Origin: Unio delphinus
Lineage: Eukaryota; Mollusca; Bivalvia; Unionida; Unionidae
NCBI GenBank assembly: GCA_029339505.1
Contig: JAQISU010000115.1
Span: 8,307,501-8,371,500, forward strand
Direction: 5' to 3'
DNA length: 64,000 bases
Every line of letters begins with the position of its first letter. Position 1 is the stretch's first letter. Below the pieces are notes generated by a model. It worked only from the letters and a program-made list of their open reading frames with translations, was not told the origin of the DNA and made no database searches. Made by a program: the position numbers and the translations under genes. This document shows, in pieces, positions 40,966 to 49,374 of the stretch.

Positions 40966-41700
40966 ATGAAGCACCACGATCTCAGACGTAACCTTTGGAA
41001 GCCCATGGAAGGACGAAAACTGACTTTAGTTCCTTACAAACGATGGATGGAATACCATCGTTGGCAAGAACAACGTACCCCCCATTTACCACCCAATCCT
41101 GATTTGAACGAGATGTCCCAATTACAACACGAATTGCAATCCTTGCTGCATCGCCACGATTTGTCCGAAACCGAAAAATCGCAAAAGTACGGTCAACTTC
41201 TGCAACGACTACAACTCTTTCATCGAAAAGCTGTGGAACAAACAGCTCTACCCACACTGTCCGATTTGAAGGCACTAATGAATAATCCGTCGCCTTTACC
41301 CTCTACAGTAGCCAAAACAGACGTCACCCCACCATTACCCAAGGAAGAAAAAGAACCCCATGATCTCTTTCAAACACCCACTGCTACTCCCATTCCGAGT
41401 AAGATTGCCGCTTCCTTATTGACCCCTTCTCCCACGCCCCCACGAGAAGAACTCAAAACTTGGGTTAAAAAGATGATGGCTACTCCTGCTTCAACAGAAG
41501 TGAAAAAGAACGAAAGGAAACCAGAGGTGAGAAAAGAAAAGAAGACCAAAGCTATCTCATTACCTCCGCCACCACCACCACCACCACCAGCACCCTCGAC
41601 GTCAACTCCTGTGGCACATCGGACACGTAAAACCGTTTCCAAACAACCCGCATTTCGTCCCACCCAAAGCAATATCCTCGAAGAGTGGGTCTCTTATTAA
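40966..41700 (+). CDS. virion-associated protein of unknown function (244 aa)
   Basis: The frame begins MKHHDLRRNLWKPMEGRK; the start may be the internal Met at 41005 (see the adjacent promoter). An N-terminal helical region (LQHELQSLLHRHDLSETEKSQ) is followed by a Pro/Thr-rich disordered region with a run of nine prolines. The conserved C-terminal end is ILEEWVSY. The B copy is intact with a shorter, Leu-interrupted Pro run. The family is not recognised. It is placed immediately before the integrase. Confidence 0.65.
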   Translation: MKHHDLRRNLWKPMEGRKLTLVPYKRWMEYHRWQEQRTPHLPPNPDLNEMSQLQHELQSLLHRHDLSETEKSQKYGQLLQRLQLFHRKAVEQTALPTLSDLKALMNNPSPLPSTVAKTDVTPPLPKEEKEPHDLFQTPTATPIPSKIAASLLTPSPTPPREELKTWVKKMMATPASTEVKKNERKPEVRKEKKTKAISLPPPPPPPPPAPSTSTPVAHRTRKTVSKQPAFRPTQSNILEEWVSY

Positions 41701-41708
41701 CCTAAACC

Positions 41709-42821
41709 ATGGAGAAGGTCTTAGCCAGCATTTATTACGATCCAGCTCACCCTGCAGGTTACGGAGGCATTCAGAAATTGTATCGTGCTGCCAAAAGTCG
41801 CTTGAAAAAGCTCCGTTTACCTACAGTACAACGATGGTTACAAGAACAAGCGACGTACACTTTACACAAACCCATTCGACGAAAATTTCACAGAAGTCGC
41901 ACTCAAGTGGAAGGCATCGATCATCAATGGCAAGCCGATTTAGCCGATGTCTCTCATTTAGCCACCTACAATCGTGGCTACAAATATTTGTTTTGTGTCA
42001 TCGACGTCTTTTCTAAATTTGCCTGGGTCGTACCATTGACATCCAAATCGAGCGGAGAGTTAGTACGAGCTTTGCAACTGGTGTTGAAACAAAGTGGTCG
42101 TCACCCTCTTCGATGGCAAACCGACAAAGGCACCGAATTTCTAAACCAAGCTTTCCAACGAGAATTAAAGAAACGTGACATTCATTTTTTTACCACCGAA
42201 AATCCTGAAACCAAAGCCAGTATCGTGGAACGTTTTCAACGTACCTTGAAAGAACGCATGTGGAAATATTTTACGCATCAACACACTCTCAAGTACATCG
42301 ACGTCTTACCGCACTTAGTCCAAGCCTACAATCAATCTTACCATAGAAGCATTGGACGTGCCCCACAAGAGGTGACACCCGACAACGAAGTGACTGTTTT
42401 TGAGCGTCTGTTTGGTACGTCCCGAACGAGGGCTGTCCCCAAGAAAGGTGGAGAAGTGTTAACCCCGGGAGATTGGGTACGCATTGGTAAAACCAAACGC
42501 ACTTTCGACAAAGGTTACTTACCCAATTGGACCACCGAATTGTTTCGTGTTACTGAACGAGTGCGTGGCCGTCATCCTGCCGTCTATAAATTGGAAGACA
42601 TGAACGGAGAAGTATTAAAAGGAACGTTTTACTTGCCTGAGTTACAACGTGTCACCAAAAAAGAAGACGACGTGTACGACATTGAAAGCATTCTCGAACG
42701 AAGAACCCGTAAAGTAGGAAAACGTCGTGTCAAAGAAGTCAAAGTACGTTGGAAAGGATATCCTCCTAGTTTTGATTCTTGGATTGACGCTGCCCAAGTC
42801 ATCGACTATAAAAAGAAGTGA
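41709..42821 (+). CDS. INT: retroviral-type integrase with chromodomain
   Basis: 370 residues, intact. The RNase-H-fold core has catalytic D77 (WQADLAD), D139 (QTDKGTEF) and E174 (SIVERFQ), i.e. a D,D-35-E arrangement. The C-terminal end (about 320-366) is a chromodomain (KEVKVRWKGYPPSFDSWI), which can guide integration to modified chromatin. In Polintons this enzyme inserts the linear DNA and generates the 6-bp duplication seen around A. The B copy is also intact and about 98% alike. Confidence 0.96.
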   Translation: MEKVLASIYYDPAHPAGYGGIQKLYRAAKSRLKKLRLPTVQRWLQEQATYTLHKPIRRKFHRSRTQVEGIDHQWQADLADVSHLATYNRGYKYLFCVIDVFSKFAWVVPLTSKSSGELVRALQLVLKQSGRHPLRWQTDKGTEFLNQAFQRELKKRDIHFFTTENPETKASIVERFQRTLKERMWKYFTHQHTLKYIDVLPHLVQAYNQSYHRSIGRAPQEVTPDNEVTVFERLFGTSRTRAVPKKGGEVLTPGDWVRIGKTKRTFDKGYLPNWTTELFRVTERVRGRHPAVYKLEDMNGEVLKGTFYLPELQRVTKKEDDVYDIESILERRTRKVGKRRVKEVKVRWKGYPPSFDSWIDAAQVIDYKKK

Positions 42822-42826
42822 CCATC

Positions 42827-43246
42827 ATGCCCTTCAATACAGCTTCAGCAACCACAGTGACTACTCCTTCACCCACGTCATCTCTGCAAGATTTACAAAA
42901 GCAACCCTTGTGGGTGTGGTGTGGAGAACGTGTCCCTAAAACCCAAATCGTTTTTTTCTGTCAAATCTTTGTGGTATATTGTGTCATTGGTGCAGCCATT
43001 GCTAATTTGAGTTTGCAACAAGGAGACAAACAATTGTGGACCATTTTACTCAGCAGTTGCATCGGATATCTTCTTCCCAATCCTTCCCTGAAATACTCTT
43101 ACAACGGGAACAACAATAACACTATTGGGAGTCTTGCGTCCAACGTTAGTCCTTCTCCTGGCAGTCACCCTTCCAATCACAATCCTCTTTTAGATACTCC
43201 TTTAACCTCGAGTGACTCCTCGGACAGAACAACATTGGAATTATGA
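42827..43246 (+). CDS. membrane protein with two hydrophobic segments (139 aa)
   Basis: The ATG at 42827 lies 6 nt after the integrase stop. Two hydrophobic segments (IVFFCQIFVVYCVIGAAIANL and WTILLSSCIGYLLPNP) are separated by a short polar loop, with Ser/Asn-rich tails. The stop overlaps the start of the penton gene (ATGA). It is conserved in B. A virion or assembly membrane protein is plausible; unproven. Confidence 0.7.
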   Translation: MPFNTASATTVTTPSPTSSLQDLQKQPLWVWCGERVPKTQIVFFCQIFVVYCVIGAAIANLSLQQGDKQLWTILLSSCIGYLLPNPSLKYSYNGNNNNTIGSLASNVSPSPGSHPSNHNPLLDTPLTSSDSSDRTTLEL

Positions 43247-44184
43247 ACAACACTATTAACCAATTTTACTTAACGTTACCCAGTGACAGTTCCATGGAGG
43301 TGTTTCCTAAGAACACGTTGTGCTGTTACACGGCTAAATTACCTCAAACCATGCATTTGGATCAAGATGATCATTGGGAAGTAGCTTTAGTGGAAATAAT
43401 ACACCCGGCACAAATCAAAAACATCGTCGAAAATCAAAACACTTTTACAGTAGAAGTGCTTGACGAGCAATTGCAAAAGGCCTTAGACGCACGAGGTAAA
43501 GGTGGCGAAAAGAAATCAGTTGGATCCAAAACTAATGTCCTGTCCACTCATAAGTTCGTCATTCCTCCAGGTTATTATTTTAGTGGTCAACATTTAGTGA
43601 CTACGATTGTAACCAGGTTCAATGTTGTGTTTGGTAAAGCCATGGAGTCCCTTGCATCCACAAAAACCCCAAAAAGTGTGACCATTGAGTACTATTCAGT
43701 GTCTCGTCGACTCATAATGACATTTTCAGAGGAGAAAATGATGACCATTACTTTTTGTCCTGAATTGTTTGATATTTTAGGTGGAGACGTCGAGATGCTC
43801 CCGAACAAAAAGCAAACACAAGACATATCCAGTAACTTGGATTTTGCAAAATATTTTCGATTCCCTATTGAATTGAACCAAGGTCTCAACTTGATGTTTG
43901 TGTACTCCGATGTGGTGGAGTACAATGTAGTAGGACACACCTCTGCACCGTTACTGCGTGTCATTCCTTTCAAAGTGGATTCTGACACTACCGATAAAGA
44001 AGAAGGTGGAAATACCAATCACGTTCACCGTGAATTTGTACATCCTCATTATTTACCCGTCAGTAAGTCGTATTTCGACAGTGTCAACATTTCTATAAAA
44101 GGAGAACTAGGACAAAATATTCCATTTACCAAAGGAAAAGTCACAGTGAAACTCCATTTTCAAAAACGATTCTCCAACAACTGA
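43243..44184 (+). CDS. penton-like minor capsid protein (single jelly roll)
   Basis: 313 residues. The N-terminus MNNTINQFYLTLPSDSSMEV and the pattern of beta strands (HWEVALVEI, FVIPPGYYFSGQHLV, FRFPIELNQGLNLMFVYSDVVE, HYLPVSKSYFDSVNISIKGELG) match the minor capsid protein that precedes the major capsid gene in Polintons and adintoviruses. It would form the five-fold vertices. Start codon overlaps the preceding stop. The B copy is truncated by 4-5 residues at the C-terminus by a CGA-to-TGA change. Confidence 0.85.
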   Translation: MNNTINQFYLTLPSDSSMEVFPKNTLCCYTAKLPQTMHLDQDDHWEVALVEIIHPAQIKNIVENQNTFTVEVLDEQLQKALDARGKGGEKKSVGSKTNVLSTHKFVIPPGYYFSGQHLVTTIVTRFNVVFGKAMESLASTKTPKSVTIEYYSVSRRLIMTFSEEKMMTITFCPELFDILGGDVEMLPNKKQTQDISSNLDFAKYFRFPIELNQGLNLMFVYSDVVEYNVVGHTSAPLLRVIPFKVDSDTTDKEEGGNTNHVHREFVHPHYLPVSKSYFDSVNISIKGELGQNIPFTKGKVTVKLHFQKRFSNN

Positions 44185-44188
44185 AAAA

Positions 44189-44632
44189 GTGATGTATCCT
44201 GTGTACCGAGGAGTCACTCGACAACGAGGACATGGTTTAGGAGATATGTTTAAATCAGCCTTTCGTTCCGTGGTCCCTGTTTTGAAACCGATGGTGACAC
44301 GAGGATTGCACGCCTTAAAAGATGCCGCATTGACTCACGGCAAAGATTTTCTCCACAATGTTCTCATTGACAAACAAAACCCTAAAGAAGCTTTTTTGAG
44401 AGCAGGCAAAAATGTCTTGCTTCAAACGGGTAAAGAGATTTTGGGTCGACGAGAAAGTCCTATAAATGCCCTGAACGGTACCGAGTCTGACATTTCTGCT
44501 TCCCTGACGACACAGCAAGGACAAGGTAGAAAGCGACGACGAAGACACCCTTTCAAAAGTCTCCGTACCTCTAAAGTGAGAAAGACGAAGAAAAAAAGAA
44601 CCGCTCGAGACTTAGACATTTTTGATTATTAA
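44189..44632 (+). CDS. small basic virion core protein (147 aa)
   Basis: N-terminus MMYPVYRGVTRQRGHGLGDM, then a hydrophobic/amphipathic FKSAFRSVVPVLKPMV and a basic C-terminus (GRKRRRRHPFKSLRTSKVRKTKKKR) ending LDIFDY. This GxGLGDxFxxxFRxxxPxLK pattern between penton and major capsid genes is recurrent in metazoan Polintons; comparison with adenovirus core/pVI-type proteins is inference. Intact in B. Confidence 0.75.
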   Translation: MMYPVYRGVTRQRGHGLGDMFKSAFRSVVPVLKPMVTRGLHALKDAALTHGKDFLHNVLIDKQNPKEAFLRAGKNVLLQTGKEILGRRESPINALNGTESDISASLTTQQGQGRKRRRRHPFKSLRTSKVRKTKKKRTARDLDIFDY

Positions 44633-44660
44633 AAGTGAAGAGAAAAAACATAAAGAAAAA

Positions 44661-46016
44661 ATGATGCACCAAGAATCTTGTGCCTGTTCCAAGTCGGAAC
44701 TAGATCTCTTTGCCATGCCACCCACGATGATGACCATGCAAGAAGCCCAATGGGTCGAATTTCATCCCGTCTCCTCTTTGACGGATTCAGCTCCCATCGA
44801 GTTTGAAATCAAAGGACAACCCGAAGATTACATCGATCTCAACAACAGTTACTTGTATTTGAAAGTGAAAGTGAGTAGAACGGACAACACCGATCCAGCA
44901 GCCGATGCCCAAGTAGCTCCCGTCAACAATTTCATGCATTCCTTGTTCAGCGAAGTGGATTTGTACATGAATAACAAACTGGTCAGCAGTAGCACGGATA
45001 CTTACCCTTACCGAGCGTACCTCGAAAATCTCTTGACGTACGGAAAAGAAGCCAAGAACACTCATTTAGATGCTTGCGTGGTATGGAAACCTGACACCGC
45101 AGGTGAGAATACATTTAACGACACAGCCTTGTCCGTAGCAGCAGCAGCTGCTGAGGGCAACAATCCTGCCATTCCTGCCAATCCTCACAATGTGGGTTTT
45201 AACGAGCGTCGAAAGAAAATTCTGCGAGGACGTAGTTTAGAACTGTTCGATCGTTTGCATTTGGACATGTGGTTTCAAGAGAAGTATTTGCTGAACGGAG
45301 TAGATATTCGCTTGAGACTGAATCGTAGCAGTGCTGCTTTCCATTTGATGGCTGATGCCAACACATACAAAACCATCATCCAAGAAGCCAGGTTATACGT
45401 GCGTCGTGTGGAAGTGTTACCTAAAGTGGGAAATGATATCAGTCACACTTTGAGCAGAACGACAGCCAAGTATCCGATACGACGCGTGGAAGTCAAAACG
45501 TTCACCATTGCCAGGGACCTTAGATCCAAGATCGAAGATCATCTGTTCCAAGGACAGTTACCCAAACGTTTATTCATCGGTATCGTCAGCAATGCAGCCT
45601 TCAACGGTGCCCACAATATCAATCCTTTCGAGTTTAAGCACTGCAGAGTAACCAAAATCGAAGTCAGTCGCGATGGCAAAACTTTGTGTACCCGACCTTT
45701 CGAACCCAACTTTGCCGCGAAGAATTACTTGAGGTCGTACTTGTCGCTGTACGAAGCCACAGGACAGTTAGGAACCAACACCAGTCACGGTATTTCCTAC
45801 GACGATTATGCAGGAGGTTACGCTTTGTGGGCTTTTGATTTCACTCCAGACCAAGGCAGTGACGAGGGACATTTCCACCCTATAAAATCTGGGCAACTGC
45901 GTGTGGAACTTCAGTTTGCAGAGACTCTTCCCGAAACGGTGAATGTCATTCTGTATGCTGAATTCGATAATACCATAGAAATCAACAGTTTGAGAGAAGT
46001 CATTCTAGACTATTAG
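44661..46016 (+). CDS. MCP: major capsid protein (double jelly roll, hexon-like)
   Basis: 451 residues from ATG 44661; an extension to 44622 overlaps the previous gene and is absent in B. Conserved Polinton capsid segments are PIEFEIKGQPEDYIDLNNSY, NNFMHSLFSEVDLYMNNKLV, LFDRLHLDMWFQEKYLLNGV, RRVEVLPKV and the C-terminal FDNTIEINSLREVI. In metazoan genomes such genes are often labelled F54H12.2-like. The protein is predicted to form the trimeric capsomers. The B copy is open and over 90% identical, with indels only in the Asn/Asp-rich loop near residues 145-180. Confidence 0.95.
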   Translation: MMHQESCACSKSELDLFAMPPTMMTMQEAQWVEFHPVSSLTDSAPIEFEIKGQPEDYIDLNNSYLYLKVKVSRTDNTDPAADAQVAPVNNFMHSLFSEVDLYMNNKLVSSSTDTYPYRAYLENLLTYGKEAKNTHLDACVVWKPDTAGENTFNDTALSVAAAAAEGNNPAIPANPHNVGFNERRKKILRGRSLELFDRLHLDMWFQEKYLLNGVDIRLRLNRSSAAFHLMADANTYKTIIQEARLYVRRVEVLPKVGNDISHTLSRTTAKYPIRRVEVKTFTIARDLRSKIEDHLFQGQLPKRLFIGIVSNAAFNGAHNINPFEFKHCRVTKIEVSRDGKTLCTRPFEPNFAAKNYLRSYLSLYEATGQLGTNTSHGISYDDYAGGYALWAFDFTPDQGSDEGHFHPIKSGQLRVELQFAETLPETVNVILYAEFDNTIEINSLREVILDY

Positions 46017-46021
46017 ACACT

Positions 46022-46519
46022 ATGGAAGACCCTTGTCCTTCTTTGAATAGTGGAGAATCCATGGAATGGGAGGTTACAGAGAAAGCAGTTCCCGAAGACC
46101 AAAAAGAAGAAGTAGTGATCATGCAATCCAGATGGCCAGAACAGGAACAACAGTTAGTGGCTTGTTTTGCACAACACTTGGAAGATAAAATGAGAGACAT
46201 GATTAAAAAAGATTGTTATGGATGTCAAATCGATCATCCCAGTCAAATTCAACACGATAAATGTATGATGATGAGTCAAGAAGAAAAATTGGATGATTAT
46301 CTGAACGAAGCTTGGAGTCTCATTTCAGAAGAAGCCGTGTTACTTCAGTGGTATAAAGGCTTACGTGATCATTCCTCTCCTCCATTGTTTGCTCGAGAAA
46401 TTGATCGCATCGAAGCTCTCTTGGCCCAGAGTAAAGAGACGAAGCAAACCATCAGTTACTTGTCAGACCGTTTCAAACAAAAAGTCTGGATTGAATTGAT
46501 GACTTATCATCACCTGTGA
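46022..46519 (+). CDS. conserved protein with Cys/His signature, unknown function (165 aa)
   Basis: Starts 5 nt after the capsid gene. Acidic N-terminus, then helix and the motif KKDCYGCQIDHPSQIQHDKC (C-x2-C-x4-H-x6-H-x2-C), which could bind zinc. Helical C-terminus. A protein with a similar Cys motif is commonly found near the capsid genes of metazoan Polintons, from memory, without assigned function. The B copy has two TGG-to-TAG stops. Confidence 0.7.
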   Translation: MEDPCPSLNSGESMEWEVTEKAVPEDQKEEVVIMQSRWPEQEQQLVACFAQHLEDKMRDMIKKDCYGCQIDHPSQIQHDKCMMMSQEEKLDDYLNEAWSLISEEAVLLQWYKGLRDHSSPPLFAREIDRIEALLAQSKETKQTISYLSDRFKQKVWIELMTYHHL

Positions 46520-46558
46520 AGAAAGGGGAAAAAAAAAAATAAGGCTACACAACAAAAA

Positions 46559-47116
46559 ATGGATACCTGGGAACTTTATTATCTTTTGAACCGTAGTTCG
46601 TACACTGCTTCTTGGAATCCTGTCGTGTGTGCTAAAGATGAACTACCTCATCGCAAACCTCAAGAGAATCAAGCTTATGTCATCAACACAGATGACAGTC
46701 ATCTTCCAGGAACTCACTGGGTAGCTGTCTACTTTCCTCAAGAGGGATGTGCGGAGTATTTTGATTCGTATGGATTACCCCCTTTCGAAGATGATATCAT
46801 TGACTTTGTGAGAAGAAATGCCCAGACGACACGATTCAATAATGTGAAATTACAAAGCACAGATTCTATGGTGTGTGGACAATATTGTGTCTATTATCTG
46901 CATCATCGCAGTCTTGGATATTCTTTAGAACATTTAGTGACTTATTTTGATCGTCATTCGTCTCGAAACGATGACAAAGTAGATCGATGGTTTTGTGACC
47001 ATTATGGCTATCTGTTGTCTTTAGCTAGGAAACGTAGTGTACATCAATGGCCCAATGATTTCCATCAGTGGAAATCTCAATTTAATTCACAACGTTGTCA
47101 ACCATGTCAAAGATAA
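46559..47116 (+). CDS. PRO: adenain/Ulp1-like maturation cysteine protease
   Basis: 185 residues. The catalytic set is H53 (GTHWVAV), D69 (EYFDSYG), an oxyanion Gln near Q99 and C106 (SMVCGQYC), spaced as in the adenovirus endopeptidase and Ulp1 families. In Polintons it is thought to process capsid and core proteins. A conserved helical C-terminus ends CQPCQR. A downstream 21-22-bp repeat cluster and AATAAA (about 47213) indicate a polyadenylated transcript. Confidence 0.93.
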   Translation: MDTWELYYLLNRSSYTASWNPVVCAKDELPHRKPQENQAYVINTDDSHLPGTHWVAVYFPQEGCAEYFDSYGLPPFEDDIIDFVRRNAQTTRFNNVKLQSTDSMVCGQYCVYYLHHRSLGYSLEHLVTYFDRHSSRNDDKVDRWFCDHYGYLLSLARKRSVHQWPNDFHQWKSQFNSQRCQPCQR

Positions 47117-47136
47117 TGTATTAGAGTTATAGAAGA

Positions 47137-47222
47137 AAAACATGTTTGTTCTTTGAAAAAATGTTTGTTCTTTGAAATAATGTTTGTTCTTTGAAATAAT
47201 GTTTGTTATTTGAATAAAAATG
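47137..47222 (+). terminator. late-region 3' end: tandem repeats and polyadenylation signal
   Basis: Four tandem copies of about 22 bp (TGTTTGTTCTTTGAAATAA variants) end in GAATAAAAATGTTG, providing AATAAA and a GT-rich downstream sequence. This is the conventional poly(A) end for the rightward late transcripts, in contrast to the stem-loops of the early genes that follow. Confidence 0.65.
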
Positions 47223-47346
47223 TTGTGTTTTGAAAACCAATGCGTCTGTCGTTTGTTTTACATTTGTACTCATATAAATGCTCTTTGACTTTTCTTTCTA
47301 TCCCTCACATCAAACTATCTAAACGTTTCAAAACCCTAAACCGCAG

Positions 47347-47387
47347 AGGGGTGTTTTCCATCACGTCCGCGCTTGAACCATATAAAG
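47347..47387 (+). promoter_or_regulatory. early promoter (119-aa gene)
   Basis: GTGTTTTCCATCACGTCCGC then GCTTGAACCA and TATAAAGC at 47381. ATG follows about 60 nt downstream. The ~27-bp element is nearly identical in the next promoter. Confidence 0.8.
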
Positions 47388-47440
47388 CAGGGGTAGTCTC
47401 CAGTCTGGCCATCCATTGTTTGACTCATCCTACTACGAAG

Positions 47441-47800
47441 ATGTGCTCAAGACTAGCTAAGCTGAACGAAGCTTATGTCACTCTGCATCGTATCAGACAC
47501 AATCTGATGCCAAAGCCTGAAGAGATTGAGAATGTAAGAATGCTACAAGTAACGGAAGACCTCATAGAAGAACTCTTCAGAGAGGAAATTCAAAAAGAGA
47601 AAGAAGAATGGACTGAGAAGTATCGACTTCAAAAGCAGCAGAGAGAGCAGAGAGAACAGCATCAGCAACAGCAACAACATCAGCAGGAACCAGACAGAAG
47701 TTTTGTCGACTGTCGTGTGGACACGAAAGAGTTCTCTTTCTCTTTCCGAAGAAGCAGACCCTATCGTGTAGCCAAACGAGGACGCAATCTTAGACGATAA
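47441..47800 (+). CDS. early gene, Gln-rich coiled-coil protein (119 aa)
   Basis: ATG 47441 (MCSRLAKLNEAYVTLHRIRH) is the first ATG downstream of the TATA box; the longer upstream frame runs through the promoter. An E/K-rich helix and a Q/H-rich stretch are followed by FVDCRVDTKEFSF and a basic C-terminus. Highly similar to the B copy at 28498. A histone-type stem-loop lies 42 nt after the stop. Function unknown. Confidence 0.75.
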   Translation: MCSRLAKLNEAYVTLHRIRHNLMPKPEEIENVRMLQVTEDLIEELFREEIQKEKEEWTEKYRLQKQQREQREQHQQQQQHQQEPDRSFVDCRVDTKEFSFSFRRSRPYRVAKRGRNLRR

Positions 47801-47841
47801 AAGATTGCCATCCTTCCTCGTACACACAAACACAAAAAAAC

Positions 47842-47857
47842 AGCCCTTTTCAGGGCT
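47842..47857 (+). terminator. histone-type 3' stem-loop (A, 119-aa gene)
   Basis: AGCCCTTTTCAGGGCT flanked by AAAAAAAC upstream and ACCCA downstream, with CTCGAAAAGAATT after 8 nt. Both flanks match the histone mRNA consensus, not only the stem. Confidence 0.88.
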
Positions 47858-48049
47858 ACCCAATATTCTCGAAAAGAATTAATCATTCAATTTGCTCATG
47901 GTATGTGAGGAAGTTAGAAAAAAATTAGAAGTGAGTCTATAATCACTATCTCATTTTACTTTTGTTTTGAAGTGCGTCTATAAGCACAGCGTATTTTTTT
48001 TCAAAATAACTTGTTCAATGTATAATTATTATGAGTCAAGTATAAAAGT

Positions 48050-48170
48050 GTGGGGTGTTTTCTTTTAAGTCCGCGTGTTTTGTTTTTTTAGTAATGATAG
48101 GGATAATGTAAGTTTTTGGATCTAGGGGGTGTTTTCCATCACGTCCGCGCTTGTGCTATATATAAAAAAG
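48050..48170 (+). promoter_or_regulatory. early promoter (154-aa gene) with a second upstream motif copy
   Basis: A partial motif GGGGTGTTTTCTTTTAAGTC (48053-48072) without a TATA precedes the full motif GTGTTTTCCATCACGTCCGC (48130-48149) and TATATATAAAAAAG (48157-48170). ATG 48213 follows about 55 nt after the TATA. Confidence 0.75.
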
Positions 48171-48212
48171 CACTCGTCAGTCTGGCTACCTATCGTTGGC
48201 GCATCAAAGAAG

Positions 48213-48677
48213 ATGAATAGAGTACAGAAATTAAGAGAACTTCAAATGCATCTGGAGAATGCTAGACGTCTCCTGGACGAACTGGCAATGGAGACCGAAG
48301 AAGAAGAGATCAGAGTTAAAGAAGAGGAGGAGAGGAAAAAGAAAGAAGAGGAGAAGGAAATGAAAAGGTCAATTTTGCCTCACCGCATGATGAGGCAAAC
48401 TAGTGAAGTCAAGCCTATAGTGAGGACACCTTCACCAGAACCAGTTCGTTCACTACAGGCGCAGCCCCCACTTCCTCAGCCGCAACAACCACAGACTCAT
48501 CCACGGTTGCGGAATAGAGGCAGAAATGAAGAGACTTTCACTATCCCTCAAACAGAAGATTGGGATAGTGAAGCCACTCATTCTCCCTCTGCGCTCCCAA
48601 TCACAAGAGTGAATTGGGAGAATGATTGGAGTAGGAGATGTGTGTGTGGGGCTAGACCTGGGAGATGCCAGCATTAG
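48213..48677 (+). CDS. early coiled-coil, Pro/Gln-rich protein (154 aa)
   Basis: MNRVQKLRELQMHLENARRL helix, E/K-rich coil, conserved SILPHRMMRQTSEVKPIVRT, P/Q-rich linker, FTIPQTEDWDSEATHS, WENDWSRRCVC and GARPGRCQH end. The segments flanking the low-complexity linker are strongly conserved with B (13077-13585), suggesting short functional motifs. Family unknown. Confidence 0.72.
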   Translation: MNRVQKLRELQMHLENARRLLDELAMETEEEEIRVKEEEERKKKEEEKEMKRSILPHRMMRQTSEVKPIVRTPSPEPVRSLQAQPPLPQPQQPQTHPRLRNRGRNEETFTIPQTEDWDSEATHSPSALPITRVNWENDWSRRCVCGARPGRCQH

Positions 48678-48704
48678 CCAGGTGTAATTTGAAGTTTTAA
48701 AAAC

Positions 48705-48720
48705 AGCCCTTCTCAGGGCT
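48705..48720 (+). terminator. histone-type 3' stem-loop (A, 154-aa gene)
   Basis: AGCCCTTCTCAGGGCT, ACCCA flank, then AACAAGAAAAGAAA, which closely resembles the classical purine-rich histone downstream element (CAAGAAAGA). 28 nt after the stop. The loop is TCTC rather than TTTC. Confidence 0.85.
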
Positions 48721-48821
48721 ACCCAAATAACAAGAAAAGAAATACTATGTCAATTGCCAATGGGTGTGAGAGAGGAGTAGTGTGATTATAAACACTGACT
48801 ATATTTAGATGGTATATGGTG

Positions 48822-49262
48822 TAATTTTGGATAGTATATAGTAGGGTGTGTTTTGGCTGCTTCCCCGTGTGTGTGGTTAGTATAGGGTGTGATTTTGGAT
48901 AGTATATAGTATGGTTTGTTTTGGCTGCTACCCCGTGTGTGTGGTTAGTATAGGGTGTGATTTTGGATAGTATATAGTAGGGTTTGTTTTGGCTGCTTCC
49001 CCGTGTGTGTGGTTAGTATAGGGTGTGATTTTGGATAGTATATAGTAGGGTTTGTTTTGGCTGCTTCCCCGTGTGTGTGGTTAGTATAGGGTGTGATTTT
49101 GGATAGTATATAGTAGGGTTTGTTTTGGCTGCTTCCCCGTGTGTGTGGTTAGTATAGGGTGTGATTTTGGATAGTATATAGTATGGTGTGTTTTGGCTGC
49201 TTCCCCGTGTGTGTGGTTAGTATAGGGTGTGATTTTGGATAGTATATAATAGGATTTGTGAA
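48822..49262 (+). repeat. 68-bp tandem repeat array (about 6.4 copies)
   Basis: Unit: GGTGTGATTTTGGATAGTAT, ATAGTAGGGTTTGTTTTGGC, TGCTTCCCCGTGTGTGTGGT, TAGTATAG. Start points at 48891, 48959 and 49027 confirm the 68-bp period. It lies between two early genes, upstream of the outermost gene's promoter; in B the region is replaced by a (CA)n tract. It could be an enhancer-like or replication-related element; this is a guess. Confidence 0.9.
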
Positions 49263-49285
49263 TAGTATCTAATATGACAAGTGAA

Positions 49286-49330
49286 TGTAGAGGTGTTTAC
49301 TTTCACGTCCGTGCTTAAGATATATATACG
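49286..49330 (+). promoter_or_regulatory. early promoter (190-aa gene)
   Basis: AGGTGTTTACTTTCACGTCC then GTGCTTAAGA and TATATATACG at 49321. This is a diverged version of the shared early motif. ATG 49375 follows 54 nt downstream. Confidence 0.72.
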
Positions 49331-49374
49331 CAAATCGTCGGTCCTTGGAGCCATTCAATTTTGAACACATCAAG

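Noticed and set aside
48822..49262. CRISPR-like array
   Set aside because: The 68-bp units are contiguous with no unique spacers, in a eukaryotic mobile element.
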